Shown: positions 8,715 through 16,522 of the stretch, piece by piece
How the letters are laid out: each line of letters begins with the position of its first letter
How positions within the stretch are numbered: the stretch's first letter is position 1
Source: Treponema sp.
GTDB taxonomy: Bacteria; Spirochaetota; Spirochaetia; Treponematales; Treponemataceae
Assembly (NCBI GenBank): GCA_014804005.1
Contig: JAAVAP010000030.1
Coordinates: forward strand, 1-54,213
Direction of reading: 5' to 3'
DNA: 54,213 nucleotides
The notes under the pieces: generated by a model
What the model saw: the letters and a program-made list of their open reading frames with translations, nothing else
What the model was told of the DNA's origin: nothing
Database searches by the model: none
Made by a program: the position numbers and the translations under genes

Positions 8715-9662
8715 CTAATTTGCATTATCCAGCAGTGCGATGATGTCTTCTTTAAATTTGCGGAGAGGATATTGCCTATATCCTGCTCCAAGAGGAATTA
8801 TTCCAAGAATCATTTCCTTTATTTGCTTCGAATACAATCTTAGAATCATTTCTATATCGTTTTCAGAAGAGTTTCCACTTGCTTTTACAATCATTTTTAA
8901 AATATCACTTACCTTTTGTTTGGAATAATTTTTATATCGTTTAAGCAAATCATTTAATTCCAACTGATGATAATTGTAAATATCTTCAAGATGAAAAACA
9001 GCAATAGAATTCATTATCCGTTTACATCTCTTAAAATTACAAGATTTCCTCTGTGCAAACATATTCTTAAAAAAGATTTCAATATTCTTAACATCTAAAA
9101 GATTTTTTAAATCAATATTTTGTTTATAACGTATACAAAATTCAGCATCATTTCCGAAAGCTTCTTCATAAGGATAAATAATCTCATCTATATTATCACT
9201 TTTCACATGATTACAAATATGACATGACGGAATGAGGTTGTATAACGAGCAGGAAAGGTAAGGATAGTCTGATTTATTGTAAAAATGATCCATTTCCGGT
9301 CGTGCGATTTTTCTTTTTCTTCCAGTTACAGTAAAAATATACTGTCGATTACAGTATGGGCAGACATCAACCCCTAACTTCTCACAAAGTTGGTAAGCCC
9401 CCCATTCTGCACTGCCCTTTGAAAAAGTATCATAACCAAATTTTCTTTCTAATGCCTTGTCCTTTTTTTTCCCAATTTTTAGTCTATATTTCTCTAAAAC
9501 TGTTTTTTTCCCAATAATAATTTCTTTTATTTCATCATCCGAAACCAATCCTAAAGATTTTTTTATATTTGCATAATTTTTTTTATAACTCTTTTCAAAC
9601 CACTTCCAATGGAGATCTTCAATCTCTTTTCTTTTTTCTTTCGATAGCTCTATTTTTATCAT
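8715..9662 (-). CDS. HNH endonuclease, PtuB-like (Septu-type / retron-associated nuclease)
   Basis: 315 residues. A Cys4 zinc HNH core is visible: C101/C104 (CPYCNRQY), MDHFYNKSDYP with D125-H126, N142 in LYNLIPSC, and C147/C150 with N151-H152 (CHICNHVK). The N-terminal 95 residues are basic and helical; the C-terminal half is helical without a known domain. The HNH partner of Septu systems and of some retrons pairs with an ATPase encoded just upstream, as here: only 2 bp separate the genes and there is no own SD. Role in phage defence is inferred from that pairing. Whether it cuts DNA or RNA is not visible. Confidence 0.8.
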   Translation of the reverse strand: MIKIELSKEKRKEIEDLHWKWFEKSYKKNYANIKKSLGLVSDDEIKEIIIGKKTVLEKYRLKIGKKKDKALERKFGYDTFSKGSAEWGAYQLCEKLGVDVCPYCNRQYIFTVTGRKRKIARPEMDHFYNKSDYPYLSCSLYNLIPSCHICNHVKSDNIDEIIYPYEEAFGNDAEFCIRYKQNIDLKNLLDVKNIEIFFKNMFAQRKSCNFKRCKRIMNSIAVFHLEDIYNYHQLELNDLLKRYKNYSKQKVSDILKMIVKASGNSSENDIEMILRLYSKQIKEMILGIIPLGAGYRQYPLRKFKEDIIALLDNAN

Positions 9663-9664
9663 AT

Positions 9665-11728
9665 CTAAAATTTTTCACTGCCTATTTCATTGATAAGAGT
9701 TTTTATAACAGGATCCCCAATGCCCTCTAAAATTTGATTAGCTTCAAAATCGGACATTCTACTTTCCCCGCCCTGTTTTTTGTTGATAAGATCTTTGAGT
9801 TTTTCTTCTGCAAAAGCCCCGATTGTGCTCTCTAAGAAAAATGAACTATAAAACATTTCACCGATATTACCTACAAATGTTTTTTCTTCCACATCCGGAT
9901 AAAAAACTAGCACCTCATCCGTATTCGCCTCATTCTTTTCTTCTAAAAACAACACATTGGTCGAAGGAATATCTGACAAAATAAACGGAGAATGCGTTAT
10001 AATAAAAACATTGAAGCAACATTCCTCCTCATATGCAATCACATTCAAAACGCTTAAAAGTCTCTTAATAAACTGCCTTTGGTATTCTGGATGAAAGCAA
10101 ATCTCCACTTCGTCAAAAACAAGATTCAAGTTCTTATATTCAGGACGCATATATCTAGGAAGACTCTTGTTAGAGGTATGAATAGATAAAATATTTTCAA
10201 TGTGATAAGCGTGACCAACTAAAGTCTGAAGCATCTGAATCTCACCAGAACTTAATTGAGAATAAGGAATCATCTCTGCTGATTTTTCACCATCCCTATT
10301 CATAAAAAGTTCGTAGCTGAAAATTGACGGAGGCAAACGCTCATCAATCTCTGCCGGAGAAAGCCCCCTGAATGTTTCACTATTGAAATGCCTTGCATAC
10401 TTCTCCTTGTCGAATTCACCCACAAAAAATTCTCCATTTTGCAATAGATAAACAGCCCGCCTTATTTTTTTAGTAATATGTGACTTGTCATTCCTTATTT
10501 TTTTGAGAAAACCGTCCCATTTTTGCACATCCTCTCCTATATAAAATTGCAAATTTCCTTCGTCATCAACAGCAATAAATTTCGCTACCCCTTTATATTC
10601 TAAATAAGAATTATATCGTTTAGCAATCGTTAGAATTTTTATCAAAATGTAAACAACCAATTCCTTACCAACATCATTCAAACGTACTACATCAATATCC
10701 AGTTCTTTTTGTGCTTTACCTTTCTCCGGCAACGCCAATTCTTTTAACATAGAATTGAGTTCTTTTGAATAACCAGTGATAAAATTTTTCACAGTATTAT
10801 CATTAACACTATTTTCGTCTTCTATTTCACTTTCATCCTTTAAAAAATTCCAAATTTTTTCCAAAGCAAATTGTTCACGAATATCAACTTTTATTGACGC
10901 AAACCGATAAGGCTCAAAAGGCGTTTCATTTTTATTGCCATAATAAATAAGCAAAGAGGCAAGTCGGTCTTTAGACAATTCCATTTCTTTTTTTAAGTCT
11001 ATAGTACCTTCATATCTATAAGGATTCAAAACTATAGGACAAATATAGCCGTCATTTTTATGAAAGATTCCGTTTATCCATGCTAAATCATCTTGTCCCA
11101 CGTCTTCCCCATCTTCATAAGAATAAACATTTCTTTTATAATTCGTGCAAATAAAACTTTGTAAAGAGTAATTAGAAATGATTGTATAGAAAAACTTTTG
11201 AGTAATTTCTGATATTTTATTTTGATTAAAACCAAAATCTTTTGTTTTTTTACCTATTTTAAAAGGAAACAATTTATTCCAATGTTCATCTTTTCGCTCT
11301 TTCAAGCAAATTTCATCTCCTTTGCATAGCAACTGAAATTCGTCCAAATCACTTGAAAAATACAAAACAGTATACAAACCTTTTACAAAATACAATTTTT
11401 TTGCCGCAGGTCTTTCTATCGGTTTTGTAAACATATAGCAAAAATTATTAATTGTCATATAGACCAAATCCATCAGCGTACTTTTTCCGCTTCCATTTTT
11501 TCCGACAATCGCTTGTATGTTTATATTTTTCCCAAAAAAATTTGGATTCTTTGCTAAAAATGATTTTGGATTCTTTTTCAAATTCTTCTCTTCATCAAAT
11601 TCATTCCCTTCAGGTTTTTCATAAAAATCATTGAAAAAATATACCCCGGTTTCTAGATTCTTTTTCAAATCTTTTTTGCAATATTTTAAAACTCGAATGC
11701 AATTGATACGAAAACTCTTACAATTCAT
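9665..11728 (-). CDS. ABC/SMC-like AAA ATPase, PtuA-like defence partner
   Basis: 687 residues from the ATG at 11726-11728 (an ATG 15 nt earlier is also open). Walker A is GKNGSGKS (76-83), the ABC signature-like LSSGEIQML starts at about 492, Walker B NLVFDEVEICFHPEYQR lies at about 535-551, and an H-loop THSP at about 579. The roughly 400 residues between the halves replace the coiled coil of SMC/OLD-type ATPases and include a conserved-looking VLNPYRYEGTIDL. It is larger than I expect for canonical PtuA, so this may be a Septu variant or another ATPase+HNH class. A promoter 300 bp upstream and a folded RNA leader precede it. Confidence 0.8.
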   Translation of the reverse strand: MNCKSFRINCIRVLKYCKKDLKKNLETGVYFFNDFYEKPEGNEFDEEKNLKKNPKSFLAKNPNFFGKNINIQAIVGKNGSGKSTLMDLVYMTINNFCYMFTKPIERPAAKKLYFVKGLYTVLYFSSDLDEFQLLCKGDEICLKERKDEHWNKLFPFKIGKKTKDFGFNQNKISEITQKFFYTIISNYSLQSFICTNYKRNVYSYEDGEDVGQDDLAWINGIFHKNDGYICPIVLNPYRYEGTIDLKKEMELSKDRLASLLIYYGNKNETPFEPYRFASIKVDIREQFALEKIWNFLKDESEIEDENSVNDNTVKNFITGYSKELNSMLKELALPEKGKAQKELDIDVVRLNDVGKELVVYILIKILTIAKRYNSYLEYKGVAKFIAVDDEGNLQFYIGEDVQKWDGFLKKIRNDKSHITKKIRRAVYLLQNGEFFVGEFDKEKYARHFNSETFRGLSPAEIDERLPPSIFSYELFMNRDGEKSAEMIPYSQLSSGEIQMLQTLVGHAYHIENILSIHTSNKSLPRYMRPEYKNLNLVFDEVEICFHPEYQRQFIKRLLSVLNVIAYEEECCFNVFIITHSPFILSDIPSTNVLFLEEKNEANTDEVLVFYPDVEEKTFVGNIGEMFYSSFFLESTIGAFAEEKLKDLINKKQGGESRMSDFEANQILEGIGDPVIKTLINEIGSEKF

Positions 11729-11900
11729 TATGCAACCCACCATGCACTAAAATCATTCAAACATAAAAACAGAAACTGCTTTATATCTAAGCTAAACACA
11801 CACCTCTGCATACCTATTGCCAATAGAAAAAAACAAGTCATAGCCAATGAAAATATATCCAACAAAGATATCCTTATGCTTCATGAAACTATCAAATGCT

Positions 11901-12039
11901 ACCAGTTACATCATCCCCAAATTAGAAAAAACATTACCACACGCTGTAGGAACGCGCTTCACCATGCACAGGAGAGAAGAAACGACGCTGCCCTTGCCTA
12001 TGCCTCTATCAGGCCTCGTAGGCAGCATGCAACTGATGT
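11901..12039 (-). ncRNA. Candidate structured small RNA or structured leader upstream of the PtuA-like gene
   Basis: A consensus promoter (12046-12074) predicts a start at about 12039. The first transcribed bases (AUCAGUUGCAU) can pair over 11 bp, including two G-U pairs, with AUGUAACUGGU ending at 11901, so the predicted 5' end closes the fold. Inside is a long hairpin (GCUG-CCUA ... UAGG ... CAGC, with GCCU/AGGC at its tip) and a U-rich stretch. The block is GC-rich compared with the AT-rich flanks and has no ORF on this strand. I do not recognise it as SRP RNA, 6S, tmRNA, RNase P or a known riboswitch. No clear terminator follows, so it may be the 5' leader of the ATPase mRNA. Confidence 0.45.
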
Positions 12040-12045
12040 GCAGAC

Positions 12046-12074
12046 AGTATACCCTATCGCCCGACGCCAGTCAA
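12046..12074 (-). promoter_or_regulatory. Sigma-70 promoter for the candidate RNA / PtuAB-like operon
   Basis: -35 TTGACT (12069-12074), 17-bp spacer, -10 TATACT (12046-12051) on the minus strand. It lies about 300 bp before the ATPase start. Confidence 0.7.
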
Positions 12075-12269
12075 GAACATTTCATGGAGACAAAACAGTC
12101 ACCCCTACCTGCCAAATCCTGTCGTTTTTAATCGTTAAAAACGGCTAGTTTCAGTTATTCAAACTTGTTAGAAGGCATATAAAAACTATTTCCACCTTCA
12201 AAAGATTGTATCATTAATTTTTTTTTAAAATCATGATACCCCCTAAAAGCATTCTTATATTTTATTTCG

Positions 12270-12610
12270 ACTCTTAATCAGTTAAAGTAACAAAACTTTT
12301 CTAAGCCAAGATAATTTTTCCACCTTCTCGACAAAAGTCATCAAGTAGTTGTAGTACCTCTTGTGTTTTTTCAAGATTAGCATTACAAATGTTTGCCCTC
12401 ACGATTATCATCAATACGCAACACAGCCATTTCAACAACACAATAGTCTGCGTGTAGATAACAAATTAAAATCACAAATCCTCATACATTGATGAATATG
12501 CGAAATCAATATCCCCCTCTGTCAAAGGAGAATAATGTCCATGATTTTGCAACCTTAATTGGACGCAATATTTCAGCTACTGATTCATCAATCTGCTATC
12601 ACGTTAAACT
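12270..12610 (-). pseudogene. Decayed coding remnants (unassigned)
   Basis: On the minus strand two short protein-like stretches without usable starts can be read. One contains GHYSPLTEGDIDFAYSSMYEDL (shown only to mark it; stop near 12495). The other contains NLEKTQEVLQLLDDFCREGG, ending at the stop at 12301-12303. They lie in different frames, separated by stops. Their composition looks like former coding sequence, probably one or two genes broken by frameshifts. No family recognised. The rest of 12040-12660 shows no gene. Confidence 0.3.
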
Positions 12611-12666
12611 ACCCGCAGTAACATTATTTTCCATGTATCTTTATTTGTTATAAAACTTCCCGTCTT

Positions 12667-13056
12667 TTAAATCATTGAAATAACTGTATTCATTACCTTT
12701 TGGTTGTCAATAGAATTTGCCATAGTTTTATCAACTTTATATATGGCATTAGAATTCTTAAGCCAAACCGTTCCAATAGTAGCGAATTTTTTATTTAGAG
12801 CAGTTATAAAAATATCATGCTTTTTGAATTTTACCACATGCTTATCAACTGCAGTTCTGTAATCACCCATAGACAAAAAAGCAATATTTTTTCCCTTATA
12901 AGAAAGTACAGCAGTAAAGTCATTTTGATCTCCGTCAATTTGCTTTTTTTTATGTACTACAGTTGCCCCATTCTTTATGAGAAAATCATAAATCTCATTA
13001 ATAACTGTTGTTTTTCCAGTATTTTCATCACCATAAACAGTAATAATTTTATCCAT
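12667..13056 (-). CDS. Small P-loop NTPase-like protein, function unknown
   Basis: 129 residues with a Walker A motif near the N-terminus (YGDENTGKTTVI, residues 8-19) and a hydrophobic beta strand IAFLSMGDY around 58-66 that could serve as Walker B/switch (D65). No further domain fits in the length, so it is a minimal nucleotide-binding protein rather than a full AAA or kinase. A good SD (GGAGG/AGGA region) precedes the ATG. It lies 67 bp after the 402-aa membrane/coiled-coil gene and probably shares its transcript. Not recognised as a named family. Confidence 0.65.
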   Translation of the reverse strand: MDKIITVYGDENTGKTTVINEIYDFLIKNGATVVHKKKQIDGDQNDFTAVLSYKGKNIAFLSMGDYRTAVDKHVVKFKKHDIFITALNKKFATIGTVWLKNSNAIYKVDKTMANSIDNQKVMNTVISMI

Positions 13057-13123
13057 AGTTCCTAAACCTCCATATTTTGTACAGGATAACCTTATTATTT
13101 TGGAAAATCAACGAAAAACGGAG

Positions 13124-14332
13124 TCATATATTCTTTGCCGCAACTTCTTCAATTAGCAAATCATCAGTATAATAAGAGTGTTCCCCTAAGTCATCTTTCC
13201 AGTAAATCAAACTCATTTTATTTATTGCAGGTTGTATACTCTTGCAAAATTCCCTTGCAGACTCTATCGACCCATCAATCATAGGCTGATGTTGTAACGC
13301 CTTTTCAAATGTTTTTATCTTATTCTCATTTTCTTTTCTTTCTGCGTTTTTTCCAAGCAACCATGAAGGCATATTTTTTTGCCACCAATTCATCCCCGAA
13401 ACAGCATCTTTTAACTCCTCTTTAACTTTATTAATTTCTGATGAATCATTCTGAATTGTTGTCCATAATTTTTTATAATAATCAATTTTATCGACAAATG
13501 TTTTTGCAGCAGTTTCCATATATCCAGGATTATTTTGAATATTGATTTTCATTTTCAACAAATCAATTTGGATATCTAAAATTGAAGTAACGATAGCCAT
13601 ATATGCATCATTTAAGTCCAGCTCAACCAAGCCTGTATCAGTGTTGGTTGACCGATTTTTATAAAGATAGTTATATCTCTCAAAAATCGGATTTATCTTG
13701 TCCTCTAGCAAAGCCAATCGAACTATCATGTCGTCTGTAAATTGATTGCAAATATAAAACTGCTTTTCTATTTCAGATATTCTATTAGAAGCACTTATAA
13801 CTTCGCCTATAAAAGTTGCCTCCTTTCTGTATAGAATTGTATTTAATGTGTCTTGAATTTTATCTAGGTGCTCATTCACAACTTTAAATTGTTTCATAAT
13901 TGTAATTGTTGAAAGAGCTTGAAAAGCAATTAAAGGCGCAGCAACTGGCATAAGCGCACCTTTCACCGGCAAAAAAGGTGCCTGACCAACTATTCCAGAT
14001 GCACCCATAACAGCACTGCCAACTCCACTTCCAATGCTCATCAATGTAGCGGGATTGGCAGTAGCCATAAATAATTGTCCTGAAGCCACTCCCGCAAGTC
14101 CTAATGCCCCAACACTTCCACCCAAAAGAGAAAGTATTGTTTTAGGGCTTGAAATGCCTCCGTTTTTTATATGATCCCCCTCAATTAAAAAATGTTGATT
14201 AAAATTTTCAATAATTTTATCTCTCATTTTCCCATTAAATGCCAATAAAGCCATTTCAGTCTTGTTCGTTTGAGGATTATTGAACTCTTTCACAAGAATC
14301 TTATTCTTTTTATTCAAAAAACAATGTTTCAT
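13124..14332 (-). CDS. Glycine/alanine-rich membrane-inserting protein with coiled-coil region, function unknown
   Basis: 402 residues. Residues about 64-145 form a long apolar Gly/Ala-rich region (LLGGSVGALGLAGVASGQ ... GSGVGSAVMGASGIVG) with GxxxG-type spacing, suggesting one or two membrane hairpins. From about 146 to 360 it is helical and charged with heptad-like spacing (FKVVNEHLDKIQDTLNTIL; INKVKEELKDAV; KNAERKENENKIKTFEKAL). No signal peptide. The build resembles alpha-helical pore-forming or dynamin-like membrane effectors, but no motif fixes a family. SD GGGAG 9 nt upstream. It follows a 41-aa ORF and precedes a P-loop gene, a possible effector plus switch arrangement. Confidence 0.7.
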   Translation of the reverse strand: MKHCFLNKKNKILVKEFNNPQTNKTEMALLAFNGKMRDKIIENFNQHFLIEGDHIKNGGISSPKTILSLLGGSVGALGLAGVASGQLFMATANPATLMSIGSGVGSAVMGASGIVGQAPFLPVKGALMPVAAPLIAFQALSTITIMKQFKVVNEHLDKIQDTLNTILYRKEATFIGEVISASNRISEIEKQFYICNQFTDDMIVRLALLEDKINPIFERYNYLYKNRSTNTDTGLVELDLNDAYMAIVTSILDIQIDLLKMKINIQNNPGYMETAAKTFVDKIDYYKKLWTTIQNDSSEINKVKEELKDAVSGMNWWQKNMPSWLLGKNAERKENENKIKTFEKALQHQPMIDGSIESAREFCKSIQPAINKMSLIYWKDDLGEHSYYTDDLLIEEVAAKNI

Positions 14333-14349
14333 TTTATAACTCCCTTATT

Positions 14350-14475
14350 TCAATTTTTTTGCGTTATATTTCGTATTTCTTCCGCAAACGCTGCATAATT
14401 TTTTTCCGCATCAAAAGTAGTGTTCCATTTGTGATATGCATTGCGAGCTTTTTGCTGACGTTTTGCCGTGGGCAT
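14350..14475 (-). CDS. Small basic ORF upstream of the membrane/coiled-coil gene
   Basis: 41 residues starting MPTAKRQQKARNAYHKWN and ending EEIRNITQKN, predicted as one charged helix. It stops 17 bp before the 402-aa gene, and that gene's SD begins just after this stop, as in a tight operon. There is no strong SD of its own, and a GTG two codons upstream is possible. It could be a small partner or antitoxin-like regulator, or the last piece of a longer decayed gene. No family recognised. Confidence 0.4.
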   Translation of the reverse strand: MPTAKRQQKARNAYHKWNTTFDAEKNYAAFAEEIRNITQKN

Positions 14476-15387
14476 ATTCACACAATACTTATTTGTATTT
14501 ACTATACCATATTTTTACATTATAAAAATAGTTCTTTAATATATGCATAAAGATTATCTTTGAATTCTTTTTACTGTATAACAATACAATTTCATTTTCC
14601 TGATTCTCAGATTGCACATGATTTGGATATTGTAAATTAACTCTTTTTGCATTAGTTTTAAAGTATTTTCGAATTATAAAAAATTCTGTTTCATTTATAC
14701 TTATACAATCAATTTTCTTGAATACAATTTTACGCAAAACCATTAAAATAGTGCCGAATGTACAAAATACTTATATCTTTTAGAAAAAAAATGTTTCAAG
14801 GAGAAAATTCAAAAACATACGTCTCACTTTGTAAAATCCTGTAAGTTCTTTTTCGTTTATATCAATAGCAACGGAAAACTTTGATTGAAAACGTAAGTAT
14901 GCATTTGCCTATGCTTTCTTCACCACCGTTTACCAGCATAGATTTACCATCTATCTCATTGGGGCATGCTCCAAGATTTTCCCGAATATCATTCTCAAAG
15001 AAGCTTATTTCACGTTCCGTATAACATCCGATTCTCTTTGCAAGAAAATTCAAAGTCAAAGTTTGCAACACAAGTTTTTCACACAAAAAAAGCAAGTAAA
15101 AAACTCGTAAGCATGCTTTTAGTATATTGTACAAACCAAAGTATGCGATTTTTTGCAACAAAGTGAAAAATCGCAATATCGCAGCATAATAAATGAATTT
15201 TTCGAAAGAGAACTTGTAATTAAATCTGATGATAATTCCAAATGCGCATCTTTTAAACACACCTCTCTCATTGGCAACGCACCGCTTTTCAGTGATTGCC
15301 CTCCGAAAGAGTTATGTTCGCCATTTGGTATTCGTGCTTGAACCAAGCTCCGAGCCGAACGATGGCTTCCTTAAAAACGCTCCTTAA
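14476..15387. other. Gene-poor AT-rich stretch
   Basis: Several minus-strand ORFs are open here (14489-14743, 84 codons; 14862-15260, 132 codons; 15119-15346) but none has a convincing SD, conserved motif or normal protein composition, and the last two overlap in different frames. At 15170-15254 the sequence resembles the hairpin leader at 15455-15533, so at least part is a decayed duplicate of non-coding DNA. Nothing else can be supported. Confidence 0.5.
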
Positions 15388-15529
15388 TTTTCAGCAATGA
15401 AGAAAGTGTCAACTTTCTTCATTGCTGAAAACGCCGTTTCGCAATGAAATGAGAAACGGCAGTAAATGGACAAGTTTTCGAAGAAAACTCGAAGTTAAAA
15501 TTGTCGCACCATTTTGGCGACAATTTTAA
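15388..15529 (-). promoter_or_regulatory. Cluster of four hairpins in the leader of the island/capsule transcript
   Basis: Four consecutive inverted repeats: 15388-15431 (perfect 20-bp arms beginning TTTTCAGCAATGAAG, 4-nt loop), 15433-15460 (GCCGTTTC/GAAACGGC), 15473-15489 (AGTTTTC/GAAAACT, 3-nt loop) and 15495-15529 (TTAAAATTGTCGC/GCGACAATTTTAA, 9-nt loop). They lie just downstream of the minus-strand promoter at 15602-15630 and of a NusG-paralogue gene. Such a leader is a natural place for termination and for antiterminator recruitment; that role is inferred. Confidence 0.65.
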
Positions 15530-15601
15530 ACACACGACATTAAATGCCAGCAATTTAGGCGCGCGCAGTAAAAAATCGCGCAATTTCAGCAATTTAGTTT
15601 A

Positions 15602-15630
15602 ATTTTATCCCATATTCGCGCGGTTGTCAA
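15602..15630 (-). promoter_or_regulatory. Consensus promoter reading into the island and capsule genes
   Basis: -35 TTGACA (15625-15630), 17-bp spacer, -10 TAAAAT (15602-15607) on the minus strand. The predicted start is near 15595, followed by the hairpin cluster. It is the best promoter between the NusG-like gene and the capsule locus and lies 86 bp downstream of the 22-bp repeat array. Confidence 0.7.
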
Positions 15631-15680
15631 TATGTTCTGAATGCAATATCAACAACTCGATATATATTCGTCATTGTTAG

Positions 15681-15710
15681 AAAAAAATATCACGAAGAGG
15701 AATCCTCGTG
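15681..15710 (-). terminator. Probable terminator of the NusG-like transcript
   Basis: Minus-strand hairpin CAC-GAGG-ATT-CCTC-TTC-GTG (15691-15710) followed by ATATTTTTTT. Stem is short and has a bulge, so strength is uncertain. Confidence 0.5.
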
Positions 15711-15715
15711 TATCC

Positions 15716-15869
15716 CTGCGCAAAACACTATGTTCCAAAGTATGAAACATAGTGTTCTCCTGTAAGAAACAAGATGTTCTTCTGTGCAAAACAAAATGTT
15801 TTTCAGTGCGAAACAGAATGTTTCATTGCGTGAAACAAAGTGTTCCACCTTACGAAACAAAAATTTTCG
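15716..15869. repeat. Seven tandem 22-bp repeats with internal dyad
   Basis: Units start at 15716, 15738, 15760, 15782, 15804, 15826 and 15848, all exactly 22 bp. The consensus is close to ctgtgcgAAACAaaATGTTcca. AAACA is invariant and TGTT is kept in six of seven; unit 7 is degenerate. Each unit holds an imperfect palindrome GAAACA-N3-TGTTTC, and units 1 and 2 together form an 11-bp stem. There are no spacers, so this is not CRISPR. Two helical turns per unit would place every dyad on the same DNA face, as in operator or iteron arrays. A separate 8-bp hairpin (CGCAAACC/GGTTTGCG) lies at 15888-15907. Confidence 0.85.
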
Positions 15870-15967
15870 CTTCCGCTAGGGCTAGGTCGCAAACCTTGCG
15901 GTTTGCGTATCGCGAGTTTTGCACTTAATAGGCTTCAAAAAATAAAAATCCCCATCCCCATTTTTTC

Positions 15968-16522
15968 TCACTCTTCGCATTTTTTTACGATTTCGTAAGT
16001 CAAGCCCAAAATGTGCATTCCGTTCATCAGGCGGACTTCGAAATTCACGCGATTGTTTCTGCGATTTACGGCAACTATCGAGGCTTCCTTGCCTTTCAAA
16101 GGTCCGTCAAGGATTTCTATCCGATCATTTACGTTGAACTGCACGTGAACAATCGGAATTAGACTGCCGTATTTCAAAAGCGAATAGACGAATTCCACGT
16201 CTTTTTCGCACAACGGCTGTGGACTGACGCTTTGCGGAAGAATCTTCATAAAACCTTTGCCTTCCTGCAAAACCGCAAAATCTTCGGCGCGGTCGGCTTC
16301 AAAAAAAACATAGCCCGGAAAAAGAGGATCGATATATTCCTTGCCGCTTTTCAGGCGCATCTGTTTTCCCAAAAAAATTAGTTTTCCCGAACATTTATTT
16401 TCGCTAAAATCAGAATCGAGGGCAGGCTGAATTTCTTCTATGTATTTTTCTTCCAAACCAGTTTTAATCCAAAGACAATACAATTTTTTCACAGAGTTTG
16501 GAGATTTTTGCATTCGTTCCAT
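15968..16522 (-). CDS. NusG-family specialised antiterminator (LoaP/UpxY/RfaH-like)
   Basis: 184 residues. The NGN domain starts KKLYCLWIKTGLEEKYIEEI (about 12-31) and includes the family block DPLFPGYVFFEAD (about 65-77). The KOW part is FNVNDRIEILDGPLKGKEASIVAVN (about 127-152). Specialised NusG paralogues bind the elongating RNA polymerase and let it pass terminators in long polysaccharide or secondary-metabolite operons. Location at the head of the capsule/island region on the same strand, followed by a promoter and a hairpin-rich leader, fits that role. The ATG directly follows the DUF1850 stop (0 bp), so it may also be co-transcribed with the TAXI genes; no good SD. Confidence 0.85.
   Translation of the reverse strand: MERMQKSPNSVKKLYCLWIKTGLEEKYIEEIQPALDSDFSENKCSGKLIFLGKQMRLKSGKEYIDPLFPGYVFFEADRAEDFAVLQEGKGFMKILPQSVSPQPLCEKDVEFVYSLLKYGSLIPIVHVQFNVNDRIEILDGPLKGKEASIVAVNRRNNRVNFEVRLMNGMHILGLTYEIVKKCEE

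Noticed and set aside
8715..12074. Complete retron
   Set aside because: No reverse transcriptase ORF (no YxDD protein) is found anywhere near the ATPase/HNH pair.
11847..12148. Plus-strand ORFs of about 90 codons over the candidate RNA
   Set aside because: Two overlapping frames are open, the composition is unlike proteins, there is no SD, and the promoter and folding signals point to the opposite strand.
14862..15346. Minus-strand ORFs of 132 and 75 codons
   Set aside because: They overlap in different frames, start at weak codons and cover a decayed copy of the non-coding leader.
15388..15529. Integron attC sites (palindromes near small ORFs, as in the T. denticola integron)
   Set aside because: The ends do not match the RYYYAAC/GTTRRRY core sites and there is no integrase gene or regular cassette spacing.
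15716..15869. CRISPR array
   Set aside because: The 22-bp units are directly contiguous without spacers and no cas gene is present.
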